Positions 1-15,000 of a stretch of 64,000 nt of DNA are shown piece after piece (position 1 is the stretch's first letter; each line of letters begins with the position of its first letter). The notes beneath the pieces were generated by a model. The model did not search any database. It was not told where the DNA came from and saw nothing but the letters and a program-made list of their open reading frames with translations. The DNA lies in the NCBI GenBank assembly GCA_019090615.1, contig JAHRVQ010000064.1:1-64000 (forward strand), written 5' to 3'. The DNA is from Pseudomonadales bacterium. Its GTDB lineage: Bacteria > Pseudomonadota > Gammaproteobacteria > Pseudomonadales > Azotimanducaceae. A program made the translations under genes and the position numbers.

Positions 1-1
1 C

Positions 2-3000
2 ATAACCGGTGTCAGGGGTTTAGGCCTGGATGGATTAAACGTAAGCCTGTTTGATGTGAATATAGGTGATGTTACTAACGGCCTGGCGGTGGACGCGACC
101 ACTTTGGCGCTGAATAGCAATATTACGGTGGCAGGGGCGGTTGATTTTGAGGGCGTTCTATTGACTAGCCTTAATGCGAATGTCGAGATTGATAATACGC
201 AGGGGAATAATAAAAAGATATTTCTGGAATCAATCAACGGTGCATTCGATTTAAGTCTTAAAGGCGATAATGACAGTGTGATAACGTTCAATGAAGTGAA
301 TGTTGGAACGCTGGCGGTGACGGGCGGTAATGTTTCGCTCAACAACGATTTAATCGTTGCTGGTGAGGTTAACCTAAGCGGTGCAGGCGGCATTGCGCTA
401 GTTGATGATGTGACTATAAATAACACCACGGGTAGTAATGCGGCTATCCTGTTGGCGCCAGTAACAGGCGCAAATACTCTGACTTTGAATGGCGACACTA
501 GTAGCGGTATAACCCTGGCTGGTACTGATGTACAGACCCTGCAGCTTGTAAGTGGCGGAACCCTTACCCTGAACGGGGTTATTCAAACCGAGACAGCTCA
601 GGATTATACGGCCATCGGTCCAATTATATTGGGTTCTGATGTGCAGTTGATCGCTGATTTAGCTGGGGCCAAAGCAAATATCACCTTTGATGGTGCAAAT
701 ATTATTACTGGGGCAAATGATCTAACGATAACAGGTTCAGTAATCAATTTGTTTCAAGTTGGCGGTGGAGGTAGTAATCCTTCTAGTGTCACCATCAATG
801 CTGACTCAAATCTGACCCTAAACTCCAATATTACTACCACAAACGGAATTAACCTGAATGCAGATGTAGTGTTGGCACAAGACAGTGCCTTAACGTTATC
901 TAGCGGATCGGGCAGCATAGAGGTTTCCGGAACAGTTAACGGTATCACTGGTTTTGGTGCAGAATCGTTAACGTTGGATGCGGGTGCTAGCAATATAAGC
1001 CTTTTAGGCGCAGTATCAGGCGCAGGAGGTGTGGTTGATGCTACCGGTTTGACCACGGTGACGATCACAAACGGAGACAATGTTACGTTCAATGCGTTAA
1101 ATGTTTCCGGGGATTTTGCAACAACCAATGCGCTGACGGGTTTTCAGTCTAATGGTTTGCTCACTGCTGGCTCTATTGCTATTGAAGCGGATAATTTTGT
1201 CATTGATGCTGGCATATTCGTAAATGGTGACGTTGACCTGATGAGTACTTTTGGTGAAAGCACAATTCAGATTAACAACAATAACGTATCCCTGTTTGGC
1301 ACGCTGACGCTGGATGTTATGTCGGCGGTGGATGTCAATGTTGCTGTAGAAACGTTTGGTGATCTAATTATCAAGAATGCAGATAATGTTAATATTTCAG
1401 CGACAGCAGGCGCTACCCTGGCAGCAATCGGTGGCGTTAGTATTGTCGAAGGCGTTGCTAACATTACGCTGGATGGTGCTGGGGATGTAACCATTGCTCA
1501 GAGTTCAAATGCTGCGTCCATAATGCTTGCCGATGTATCGAATAATGGAAATACAACCGGTCTAGTTCTCAATGCTGAAGGTAGTATCTTTGTCAAGAAT
1601 ATTGACGTTGATGGCGATTTATCGATTGCGCTAGTTGGCGTTACTACTGAAGAAATACTTACAATTGACGGTGCTGCAACAGCCAGGAGTATTGTTATAT
1701 CCGGCACCGACGACAATAATATACTAAATATTGAGGGCAATTTAACGGCGTTGAATGGTGGCATTCAGGTGCGGCAGGTCGCAGATTTGCGCTTAAAGAC
1801 CGGTATTACAGTGGCCAGCGTGGGCGGGGATATTAATCTAAGCGCTGACGTTTCAGATACCTCTGTGGTTGGTTCGGATTCTACAGTTGTGATTCAAACC
1901 ATTGATACCGATAACGATATTTCCCTGGGTGCGATATCCGTCGAAGGAGATAATAATACCGTAAGCCTGTTGTCTTCAGGTTCTATTGATCTGACTGGCG
2001 GGCTTAGTCTTGGCCCAGCCACGGCATTGGAAATAGGCACGGCATTAGAAATTCAGATCGATACTGACATTGATGGGGTGGAGGATCTATTTTTCCGTGA
2101 CGCTTTGACTGCGCGTGAGCTAGTAATTTCAGCGGGTCTGTCCGGCACTCCTAACGATAGAGTAGAAATTAGCGATAATATCTCTGTCACTAATGGCCTG
2201 GCGATCAGTCAGCTGGGCACTATTAGAATTAAGGCGGGCAAAAATATTCTGGCGCAGGCTGGCTCTGTTGATCTAAATACCAATATTGGCGGCATAAGTC
2301 TGGAAGGGCTTGGTCAAGTGCTGATCACTCAGGCGGGTGCTGGCGATGTATTGTTAGCGGGTATTACCAAGCTAGTAGACGGTCAACGCACAGACCTGTC
2401 TGTGGTTGCTGATGGCAGTATTACAACGTCTACCATTGATCTTAATAATGCCGCCAACGATGGAGATGTAAGCCTGCATGTTGATAGTGATGATGCTGGT
2501 GATACAGGGCTTCTTACTATTGGTGGTGAAATAGATAATGTGAACAATGTTACGCTTAGCGCAACTGCAGTTCGGAATACTGATATTATTGATATTAATG
2601 CAGACATTACTGCAGGCGGACTGCTCACCGTTGGTGAGGTAAATCAAATATTAATTGACGCCTCTGCGGCAAGGGCAATTTCAGCCGTTGGTGGTAATCT
2701 GGATCTGTCTGATGCGACAGAGATCGTTTTAGATAGTGGTAATAGTCTGGTTTCATTAACCGCTGAGCTGGATGGGGATGTTAATCTGGCGCCGGTTCGA
2801 TCGGCCTTCGGTAGCGGAGGTGCTACTACTTTAGTTGTAGATTCTGCCAGTTTAGCTATCTCTGCAGAAGGCGCCGTACAACTTAACGGGGTCGACCTGA
2901 ATGCTTCAAGCACGAAAGGTCGTCTGGATGTTAGCTTTGATGTTAACAATAACCTTGTGGCTGTAACCCTGTCGTCAGACGGTGAGATCGACAATATTAG

Positions 3001-6000
3001 TTCGCTCAATTTTGAAGGTTCCTCAGCCGGTGACGATGTAATCGATATAAATTCTGCAATTACTACCAGTGGTGTCGCTGGCATTAGTATCGAGAGTGCG
3101 AATAGACTGCAGCTAGATGGCGCTTCTCTTAGCGCGGTGGATGGGACTTTAAGCCTGGATGATAGTATAGCAAAAATTGTTCTTGACGGTGCTGACATAG
3201 CGTTGAGCACCACTGGGCAGGGAAATGATATAAGGTTGACTGCTATCGAAGATGAGGGGGCAGTCAACAATTTGTTGATAGCTTCTTCTGGAACTGTGGT
3301 AACAACGGGAGATATTTCGGTTGGGGTAGATCTCGATCTCGAGGTTGATGACAACAGTACATTAACCCTTGGTCAAAATTTGACTGCTGGAGGGCAGATC
3401 ACGTTAACGGGAGGTCTTGGCGTAAATCAATCTGCGGGTGTACTGAGTGCCGGTCAGTTGTTCTTGAATGGTCAGGCTACAGCGTATAATTTGGCTCAAA
3501 CGGGTAACAATGTTTCGGCGCTTGCTGGCGACACAGGTAGTCTGATTTATACTAACGCGAATGCCTTGTCCATTGCCTTGATAGAAAGTACTAGTGGCGT
3601 TAAGGCCAACACCGGTGACGTGAGCCTAACAACTGTGACCGGAAACCTTACGTTGACAGACCAAATTATTGCAACGTCTGGCGATGTTAATTTGATTGTT
3701 GGTGCGGGTTTGCTAGGTAGCGCAAGTATTGGGGTGGATATCCAGGCCAATAAATTAACTGTTGATGCAACCAACGGCATTGGTGATAGTAATGTTCTGG
3801 AGACCAGTGTTGATATTATTAACCTCGACAATGCTGCCAGTGGCGCAATTAACGTGAGAAATAGTGCCTCTGTTACGATTGCCAAAGCCAATCAGGCAGG
3901 TACGGGCGACATTGATATATCAACTGTAACGGGTAATCTAACGGTAGACAATGTATCTTTCGCCAGTGATACAGTGATCGTGCAAACCACAAGTTCAAAT
4001 GCGATTCAACTTACCGCAACCAGTGGTGATATTGTAATCAACGATTCCATCCAGACCGCTGCAGGTAATGTCACTATGCAGTCGGGCGACGGCGCTATCA
4101 TGATGTCAGATGGCGCAGTAGTGAATTCCACTTTAGGGGATGTGGTCGTTAATGCAAATGGCGATATCGAAATTTCCAGTATCCAGGCCGTAGGTACAGG
4201 TGCGAAGATTACTCTTGATTCCGTTGCTGGCCTAATTAAGGATGGCGGTTCTACCGATGACGACCTGGTCACTGAAATACTTCAAGTTACGGATGCGACT
4301 CAATTTGGTGAAACCGGTGATTTGTTAGAGCTAGACGTCACGACAGCTAACATTTCAGTAGATGGGGTTATTGCACTGGATGCGGTTGGTACGGGTGGAT
4401 TGATGCTAACAGCCAATTCCAACGTTGCTGGTGATATTGTTATTGCAGCTAATGAAGATCTGACTTTGACCAGTATCGCAACTGCTTCTGGTGCCATATC
4501 AGTCACTGCTACAAGTGCCAAGATAGATGCAGTTAGGGTGCAGGCTAACGGCACGACAGATGCTGATGATATAGCGCTGACAACAATTATTTCCGGTAAT
4601 ATAAATTTGGGTCAGTTAATAACGGGCTTGAACGGCGATGTTTCGTTAGCATCCGCAGGAGAAATTTTAAACATAACAGACAGCGCTAATGTGGAAATTA
4701 GTACTGATATGTTGACGGTAACTAATGCTGTACAGTTCGGTACAACCCTGGACAAGATTGATTTAAATGCTTCGAGCGCTGAAATATTGGTCGCAGGTAT
4801 TGTTGGTCTGGATGCTGTGGGCGGCGGTGGTTTGAGCCTCACGGCTGAATCGACGCAAGTCGGCGATATTACAGTATTTAGCACTACTGAACCGTTAACG
4901 CTTACATCGATTAGGACGAATAGTGGTCTTGTGGATGTGGATGCTAATGCTGCGATCGTTGCAATTGAGGTTGTAGCCAATAATGGCAATATCAATATAG
5001 ATTCGCTCACTGATGGTATTCAAATTGGCCGATTGGCAACCAACACTGATATCTTTCTTTCGGCGGATGCCGAAATAGAAAATCTCACCGTGGATGAGGG
5101 TGTTACGGACATACTGGCAACTAATCTGATGGTATCCAGGGGGGCTACTTTTGGCGCAACTGAGTTTCTGGACCTAGATGTGACTTCGGCGGCCATTATA
5201 GAGATTGCTTCGTCGGTAAAAGTTAATGCAGTAGGTTCAGATAGTGTTGCACTTAGCGTCAAAACACGTGGCGCCGGTTCAATCGATATCATGGGTACAC
5301 AAGATCTAAAGCTTGATGATGTATCAACTTTTAGCGGGCAAATATCTGTGGTAGGCATTGGTGCCGATATTGCGGCCTTAAGGGTATCAGCAGGTGGAGG
5401 CGCTAGTGATGATGGTATCAATATAAAGACTGAGTCTTTTGGCAGTATTTCTCTCGATACACTATCTGCTGCAGGCGCGGGTATAGTTGTTCTCGATAGC
5501 GCTGACCAAATAGCAAACGTGGCAAATGATAGCCGGGTTGATATTGTGGCTGCTGGCCTTATAGTGGAAAATTCCAGCAGATTTGGTGAAACCACGAACC
5601 GAATAGATGTAGATGTAGCCAATATAAATATTACATCGAAAGGGGATGTCGGTGTGGATGCGGTGGGAAGTACAGGCATAGTCGCGTTAGACCTTACGTC
5701 GACTATCCTTGGCGACATTACTGTAACCGGTGCAGGTGAAGACCTGTTGTTGAACTCCGTTGTAGTTGCAAGCGGTTTTATCGATATAGATGCAGTAAAT
5801 TTAATATCAGCTACGGGGCTGGATGCCTCTGGCAATATTGAGCTGAATTCCACTGGCGGCGAGATTACGTTAGACGGTCTGATTTCAGGTGCTGACATAT
5901 TGGTTGAATCAGCTGGAAATTTAACTTCGGCTACTAGTGTATCAGCAATTGGTAATGTTAATTTGAATTCCACCGGTGCTGCTATTACGTTGGCGGGTCT

Positions 6001-9000
6001 GGTTTCAGGGGTTGACCTTGCCGTAACATCGGTGGGAAATTTAATTTCGACCAATAGTGTAAGCGCTTCAGGCGATATCAATATCAATTCCACTGGCGGC
6101 GAGATTACGTTAGCGGGTCTGGTTTCAGGTGTAGATATAGCTGTTACCTCGGCTGGGAATTTAACTTCGACCAATGCTGTAAACGCCGCTGGCGACATAA
6201 GTATGAATACCATTAGCGGCGCGATAATGTTAAATAGCCTGATTGCAGATTTTGATATATCCCTGCAGGCAGCTGGCACGATAGAAAATTCTGTTGCTGA
6301 CGCTGAGGTTGATATACAGGCGGCAAAACTTAACGTGGTCGACGGCACGTCTTTTGGGGCGCTAGATAGTTTTCAGGTAGATCTCGATACCGCAGATATT
6401 ATTGCTTCAGGTACAGCGCAGCTTGACTCGCTTGGCAACGGTGGGCTATCGCTTGATGTGGCTTTGAGCTCCGGGTCGTTAAACGTAGCATCGGCAGAGC
6501 AGATTAATTTGGGGGTAATAAATATTGCTGGCAGTACCACTGTCTCCAGTAGCGAAGATATTGTTGTCGCTGGTGTGTTGAATGCAGGTGGAAAAATAAC
6601 ACTGGCTTCGTCGACGAACTTAATCGTTGAGTCTTCTGGGTCGATTGTAACTACTGAAGGTAGTGCAGGTGATATCGAGTTATTGGTAGATGTTGATAGC
6701 ACTGCCGAAAGTAACCTGACTATTAATGGTTTGATTACCTCTGACGGGAACATTTTGTTGCATTCCACCAATGCAGATACGCCAGAGCAGGATCAGCTAT
6801 CTGTTAATGCTGATATTACTAGTACTGGCGAGTTGAAAATTGAAAATTTTAGTTCGATTACTTTGGGTGAGAGCACAAATCTGGAAGGGAGTAGCATTAC
6901 TCTGACTGATAATATTGGTCAGCTGGTTCTTAAGGGTGCAGGAGGCAATAATACGCTGACGGCCGTATTGGGCAGGGTTGAGATAGCGGATGTTGTTAGC
7001 GAGCAAGCGACGTTATTTATTAGTGCGGCGTCAGATGTTGAATTAGCATCCTTTGATCGAAATGGAACAGGTTCTGGTAGTCTAACGGTTCAGAAAGCTG
7101 GCAATGTTGCTATTAACGCAAGCGTAGATGCCAATATTGTCAGTCTGCAGTCAGCGACTACGGGTGCGGTTGAGTTTTTGGGTGATGTTGACGCCAATAT
7201 CATTAATCTTAACAGTGAATCAGGTTCTATCACTTTTACGGGCATAACGGATATATTTCAGCTAAACACTCAAGCCAATGAATATACCGTAAGTTTTGTC
7301 GGTGCAGAGACAACTGTGCAGAACGACGTGCAGTTTTTTAATAATCCAGCCGGGGTAGGGATTGTTTTAGGTGATGAAGCGAGCGATATGTTGTCATTTA
7401 ACGGGGGCTTGTCTAGCACGTTGTCGAGTAGTTCGGTGCAGATATTTGGTGCACTTGAATCGCTTGGTAATACCCTGCAAATAGGGGATGTAGCGTTAGC
7501 AGGCGCGTCAAGTATTGTAACCAACGGTGCGGCGTTAAACATCAAAAGTATTGCAGGCAATAGTCATCAGCTTGATTTGAACTCGGGTGCCGCTGCATTG
7601 AGGATTACTGGAGCCATAGACAATTTGACTAGTTTTAATGTTATAGCAGGCGGCGCTACATTTAATGGAGCAATTGGCACCCTTGACCCAGGCGAAATTT
7701 CACTCATTAATGTTAATGCTGACGATACATTTGTATTTAACGGTGCAACCAGGTTTACAGAAATTATCACCCAGGCGACAGACTATTCAATCTCCTTATT
7801 GGGTGCTGTAAATGAAATTTTAAGTGCTACGGTATTTCTCCAAAATGGCGGCTTATTACTAGGTGATGCGGTTGATGACACAATTAATTTTGTGAATGGC
7901 GTCACTTATACCAATGGTTTAACAACCCTGGCAGGCACGGTGATGACAAGCGGTGATAATGGCAATGTCATATTTGATAACATCCAGTTGGAAGATACCG
8001 CCAGTATTAATACTTCCGCTGTGACGGCTGGCAATATCACCTTGAATAACATCACGGGTAGCGATGAAAACTTGAACCTTGCGGCAGGAGACGATGGTAA
8101 TATTCTGGTATCTGGTGATATTAATGGGGTTTCAACGTTGACGGTTGTTGATAGCAATACTGTGACTTTTGATGGCAGGGTCGGTCAGCAGGTGGAGGGC
8201 GCTATTACTATTACCGACACTACTGATTCGGTGTTCTTTAATCGCTCCACACGTTTGACCACTTTTAGTACCAGTGAAGAAAATTTCGAGGTGGTATTTA
8301 ATGGTACCAGTAACCAAATTAGTGAACTTGTAACATTTAATAATTCTGGCAAGGTGTTTCTCGGCGATGATGATAAAGATCAAATTGCATTTAATGGGGG
8401 TGCGACATTTGGTTCCACAGTTGTAGTAGACGGCAGCATCACAACTGATGGTGATGATCTGGTATTTCAGGCTTTAACTGTGGTCGATGCGAAGACCATT
8501 TCGATAGTGTCAGCCGGAGGCACTGTCACTTTTAATGGTCTTGTGTCAGGTAGTGAAGGTGAAGTTGAAACCTTGATAGTTGATGCCAGTAATGACAGCC
8601 TGCTCGGTGGTGATATTATCTTTCAGGATAACATCACTGTAGATAATGTAACGTTGGTGGGTGAGGATATCAGTGTTAACAACGGCCTGGAAATTAATGA
8701 AGTACTGACAGTGGACGCGACTGATGTGGTTTTCTCTACGGGGGAAATCATTGCAAAAGGCGGATTTAGCGCAATAAATGAAATAGGCAACGTTACCCTG
8801 GCGGTTAATCTGACAACTGAATCAGCTGCTGTGGACATCAACGGTAATTTGACGATAGCAGAGGGTAAGAATGTAGTGATCGACACAGTGGGTATTGATG
8901 TGCTCGCTGGTCAGGACTCTGTGGTCGGTGGTGATTTTACTGCCTCAGGCTTTATTAAAGGTAATATATTAAGTAGTGAGGCCAGTGAATCACTTGAGAT

Positions 9001-12000
9001 TAACGCAGGTGGAGGTGCGGTAATATTTGGCCGAGAAGGTGATGGCGGTGCTGGTAGTATAAATGGCGAATTTGGTATCGGTATTGGTAATGTTACGGGT
9101 TTAACTGATTTGAGCATAACCAGTTCTGGCTCCATTTTATTTTCAGAAGTAGATATATCTGGCGAGCTATTTGTCGTAAGCGAAAGTGAAATTAGTCAAA
9201 GAGATAATACAGAGATTAGAAGCGGCAGTCTGGCGACAATTGTAGGCCGGACTCTGGAATTTGGCAGGTTCAGTGCGGGTGCGCTAGAACTAACCGCGAC
9301 GGGTAATGCAACATTCGATTTTCAGGAATCTTTTGTCGTCTCGGGTACGGTAGCCGGCAACCTTGATCTTACTTCGAGTGGCGCGATCAGCTTTAATACC
9401 TTGCCTAATGAAGAAGGCCTGGCGCGCGAGTTGACCGTTGCAGGAACGTCCAAGTTTAAAGCTCAAAGCCTGATTCTTGACGCTGATGGTAGTTCCTTAG
9501 GTGGGACGATCACGTTAGGTGGGGATGTTATATTAGATATTGCAAACGACGTTGTGATCCGGAATAGCGTAACTGCTAGTTTAGAAGGTTTTGTTGGCGG
9601 TAACCTGTCACTGATTGCCACGACAGGAGAGATAAAAAACAGTAATGCTCTTGAGGTGGGTGGGCTCGCGAGCTTTATCAGCAACGCTGGTGACATTACG
9701 CTCGAAACATCCAGTAACCTGTTTGGTAGTTTGAACCTGGAAACGACTGGCAGTATTTCAATTACAGAAGGAATAGATTCCACTGACGCCGAAGGTACTA
9801 TTTTAACCGGAGTCATCGGAGAATCATTTACCCTGGTTTCTTCAGCAGGAGATGTTAAGCAAGTTGAAGGTGCTTTGTTTAATGTGGCTGGGCTGGCGGA
9901 TTTCGAAATAGATGGCGATTTAACACTTGGCGTTTTGGCGGCAAGTGAGTTCCTGGCTGGTAAGCTTCGTGTAAATGGCGCCAATGCTAATGTGACAATT
10001 GTCGAGTCAAGTGAAGATGGGCTAGTACTTGGTGAATTACAGGTAAGGTCACTTGATATTGTTGCTAGCGATAATATTATATCGGAAATTGATGTTGATA
10101 TTTCTGTCGCAAATGAGACTCAATTTGATGCTGGTGTCGGGAATGTTGATATATCTCTTTCTAACAATACTTTTGGTGATGTTAGTTTAACGGGTAATAG
10201 TATATTTATTACCGAAAGCGAGTCCCTAAGATTATCCGAGGTGAATGCCGCGTCCGATTTTGAAGCAGTGGCTGAGGGTGGCATTACTGGGGGCGCAATT
10301 GTTGTCGGTGGGTCGGCCAGCTTTACCGCGAATAATGACGGAGATATTACTCTGATTTCCGCGTCTAATAGTATAGGCGACTTGACGATTCAGACGGCGC
10401 AGGATGTTAGGTTGAATAGTTTAGGGGATTTGACGTTGCATCAAGTTACCGTTAGAGCGTTTGAGTTAGATGTAGGTGGAACGCTCACTCAGGCGGAAGA
10501 TGCGACAATAGTTAATGTAGAGGAATTGTTCGATTTGACCGTGCTGGGTGACATTGAACTTACTGCTACAGGTAATCAGTTTGGTAGTCTTGAAATTAAA
10601 GCGGGTGATATTGATTCGGTTGGTATAGAAGTAGGTGGTAATGTAAGTATTAATGAAATTAATGCGACTAATCTTGGCAAGGTTGATGTTAATGCTTTCG
10701 CTTTAATATCCGGCGGGGCAATAACCCAGAAGGCGGATACTGGTATCGATGTCATGCTGGAAGCGAGTTTTAATGCGGGGGATAATGCTATTACTCTTCG
10801 CAGTGAAGACACTAATAAATTTGGTTTGTTAACCCTTACCGGCGGTAATGTGAAGATTAACGAAGCAGCAGCAACAAGTCTGGGTAAGGTCGCTGCGACA
10901 TTGTTAGATGTTGTTTCTTTGGGTGGTATCGATGGCGACGAAGTTATTGCGGTGAGCGGCCTGGCAAATTTTTCAGCAGGTGCCAATGTCAATTTAACCA
11001 ATTCCGGAAATAGTTTTGAAACGCTTAAACTTAGCGGATCTGACTTGATTGTAAATATAACGGGTTCGGTGCAGCTAGATGATTTGTCGGGTGAATCGCT
11101 CGTTCTTAGCACCAGTCAGGGAGATTTTATTAGCGAAAGCGGTGCACAAATTGCTATCAGTGGATTGGCTAGCTTGTCTACTGATGATGGAGATATAACC
11201 CTCGGTGCGGCACAAAATAATGACGTTAGCTTTGGTGCGATTTCTTTAGACGGCAATAATATTACCTTTATTGACAGCGGCAGTACTTTCATCAGGAAAT
11301 TGAATGCTACTGGCAACGCAACCATAAAAGCTAACGGCGCTGGAAGTACGATATCAGAAGAGTCGTCTGCGGAAATCAATGTATCGCAATTGCTCACACT
11401 GGAAGCTGTTGAGGATATAAACCTGGACGAAGGCAGTCATAGTTTTAATCGCATCAGTGTCAAAAGTACCGCAGGCGCCGTCAGATTGACTGATAATACA
11501 GCTACCATATTGACGTCTTTGTTGGTAACAAACGACTTCGAATTAAATTCGGGCGGTAATATACTAAATGAAGGTGGTATTGATATATCTGGTGATTCTA
11601 AATTTGTTGCCGTAGGTAATATTACCCTGGACGGTGCGGATAATACTTTTGATGGAGAGTTGACGCTTGACGGCCAGCAGGTGAATTTGACCGCCAGCGG
11701 CGCTATCTTGCTAGACGGCCTGGAAGCTGCTGGTATCAGGTTGCAATCTACTGGCGGGAGCATTGCGGATACGTCTAATGGCACAATTAACGTGGAGGGT
11801 CTCGCGGCCTTTGAAACCACAGAAAATATAACACTTACAGGGAATACGGTAAATTTGGCGGCAGTTAGTCTTGTCGGTGACAGGGTTGAAGTGATTCAAA
11901 CCAATGACGCCAATATTCAGAGTACCAACGCGCAAAACCTGCTGTTTACTTCAAGCGGCAGTATTAATTCAAGTGGTGCTATTGTTGTCGCTATGGATAC

Positions 12001-15000
12001 CAGCTTCGTGGCAGGCAATGCTAGCCAAATCAATATTGAAAACTCTAGTAATGAAATTAGTCGCCTTGCTGTTCAGGGCGGGGTCGTCAGAATTATTAGT
12101 AGTGAAGCTGTTGAGTTAAACCGAGTTGATGTTAATGCGTTGGATTTAATGGCCGGTGGAGCGATAACAGATGGCGCGGGTGAAATAGAAATTCTTACAT
12201 TAGCAGGGTTCACTGCTAATAACGCAGCTGATATTGAATTAGGTAACGCTGTTGGTAATGCCCTGGATGACAGGGTGAGTATTGGCTCGATAGATTTTCA
12301 GGCAGAGACCATATCCCTGGTGCAATCAAGTGAATCCATTGTAATTGAAGGTTTAAGTGCAGTTGGCGATCTAACGTTGGAGTCTAGAAATGGCAATATA
12401 GATTCAAACGCTGATGCGGTGATAACGGTGCAGACAGGTGATGTGAACCTCACCGTTGATGATAACCAGGGTGTGATCAATTTTGTTGCAAATGGCGGGC
12501 TTGGCGATCTTTCACTGGTGGGGTTTGATGTGACGGTTGAGCAGGAAGGCATTGTTAACCTGCAGAATGTAGACGCACGTAACTTGACCGTTAAGTCAAA
12601 TGGTTTTGATGTTTCCAATGTGATCAACGCAAATATTAATGTCAGTGGTACTGCAACATTTGATACCAGAAATATTATTGTTGTGGGCACTGAAAGTGGA
12701 CGGGGTAACGTTACCCTGGGTGCAAGTGGTGTATCTAATATAGGTGCGCTGAATATTATTGCTGAAAATGCCACGATTACCGATTCAGCAAGTACTAGCG
12801 TCGTACTTGCTGGCCTGGATATCACTAATGACTTTACCCTCGCTGTACTGGCTGGCGGTGTTTCGAATGCACTGAATGCGATTGCTGATGATTTCCGCGT
12901 TGCAAACAGGGCGACTATTACAGTGGGAGATAATTCAGGCAGCAATGATCAGAATATTGATCTAAGGGCAAGTTTTGGTGCGATCGATATGCAGGCTGCG
13001 GAACTAAACCTTAGTTTGTTGGGCGATAGTACGATATCTCGCATTGAGGCGGATACACTGTTTGTCGACACCAATAATTCAGGCGATTTAACAGTTGAAG
13101 GGTTAGGTACATTAAAGGTCGCCGCGAGTGCTAATTTACAGGCTAATAATGTAACCTTTTCTGTTGACAGCATTAATGAATTTGGTAGCTTGAATATTAA
13201 GGCGACAGATATAGAAAATGGCACGGTAAATATCCAGGCTAGTCTAATTGCAGGTGAAAATGCCTTAAATCGAGGCGCATTTGAAATTTTAGCTAACAAC
13301 ATACTTATTGGTACGGAAGCACAACCCGGGGTGCCTGTTAGTATTCGGACTGCGGGTCAGATATTAACCTTGTCAGGCATCGATAGTGCGCTGGCAGCGA
13401 ATGCAAGTAACGGTACTGTTCAGTTGGCGGGTGATGTAGTCCTCGACACTACTGATATAGAGACGCCGAATCAGGGCGCAGAACTCCTGTTATTGGCCGA
13501 AAATGATCGTCTAATTGGCAGGCAGGCAGCGGCAGGTCAGGCAACGCTTACGCTTGATGCTGGCGATGCAAATATTACCCTTGGTAATTTTGACCCAGTT
13601 AGTAGACTTAACTCACTAACTGTTAGCAGCGCTAATGAACTTTTACTCAATGATGTATTTGTCGCCGGTAACACGGTTGAAATTACAACAAAAGGTAATA
13701 TAACCGCCGTTGGTATTATCGAAGATACCGACGGTGATATAAGGCTTAACACAAGTGGCGGTAATATCTTGCTTGGTAAGCGTGTCACAGCTAATGCTGG
13801 TTCGTTAACTTTTGAAAGTGAAGCGGGCACATTTATTGCGAATGGGGACCTTTTGGCGCGTGATGGTTTGAATATTATCAGTGCAGGAGATGTTGCATTT
13901 TTGGGAAATACGACGGTGTTGGACGGTGGTTCGAATATTGTTACTACCGCAGGTACATTTGTCACCAACACTGAAACAGTCATGGATCTTGGCGGTGCGT
14001 TAACCGTCAATGCCGTGGGCCAGATTATTCTTGGCTCCAATGTTGCGGCAGCTGGCCTGGTCAAGCTGACGAGTACAGAAGGCGCGATAGATGCTGCGTC
14101 GATCTCGACCGGTACAGAACAGCAGGGCTTTAACCTTGAGCTGTTAGCCGGTGATAATATTAACCTGTCGGCATTGGACGTTGGTGGCTCAGCTTCGATT
14201 ATTACAGTTGATGGCCGGCTAAATTTTACTGATAACGTGACCACAGGCGGTTCATTTGTTGCTGTATCGCAATCAGCCTTTGAAGAGGGTTTCGATCCGA
14301 TCGGTTTTGACCAGGCTAAGGATACCATCATTAAATCTGGTGGAGACCTTACTATCTTTAGCCAACAGGGGATGAATATTGCGTCCGTGGAGGCCGACGA
14401 AGATGTTGTGCTGGTGATCAGTGAGCCGGATAAACAAACCGGTGTGACATTGAGTTTTGCACGGGTCAATGATGCCATTAGCTTTGGTGATAATGTATCG
14501 CCAGCAGATGTGCAGAGTAATAACGGTTCGATTGCATTTATTTCTAATCTGGCAAATGTTGGCGGTGCAGATGTGGGCCAGAGCTTTGTCCAGGATGCAG
14601 CCGATGGTATTTTCTACGGTCTGGCTAACGGACAGTTCTTTTCGGACGATATTGGTGCCAGCCGAGTTTTGACTACTGCCCCCAGTAGTATTGCCACCAC
14701 TGGTGATGAAAGCTTTTTGTCTGTCGTACTAGCGGGTGTTGATAATCAGATTGGTGCTGCGTTAGGCCCGGATAGCTTAAGTCTTGAGGCGCAAATTGAA
14801 GCCAGTGGTAATCTGGTGATCGCGATTAATACCACAGGTAATGCAGGTCAAACTGCCGCTGCTTCCAGTTCGCGATCGACAGCGGCCTCACAACGGGATG
14901 AAGATGAAGATGCGGCCGAGATTGATGAAGTTGCCTTCCAGAACTTAAAGAACTATGACGAAAACCCGCAAGGCTTGCTGTTACCTGAAGATCAGCAGTT

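Noticed and set aside
5020-6348. 442-codon open frame antisense to the giant gene, and similar antisense frames (2644-3354, 9463-9984, 12298-12945, 13537-14478)
   Set aside because: They are low-complexity Ser/Thr/Pro/Ile mirrors of the repeat coding strand, lack ribosome sites and show no protein family character.
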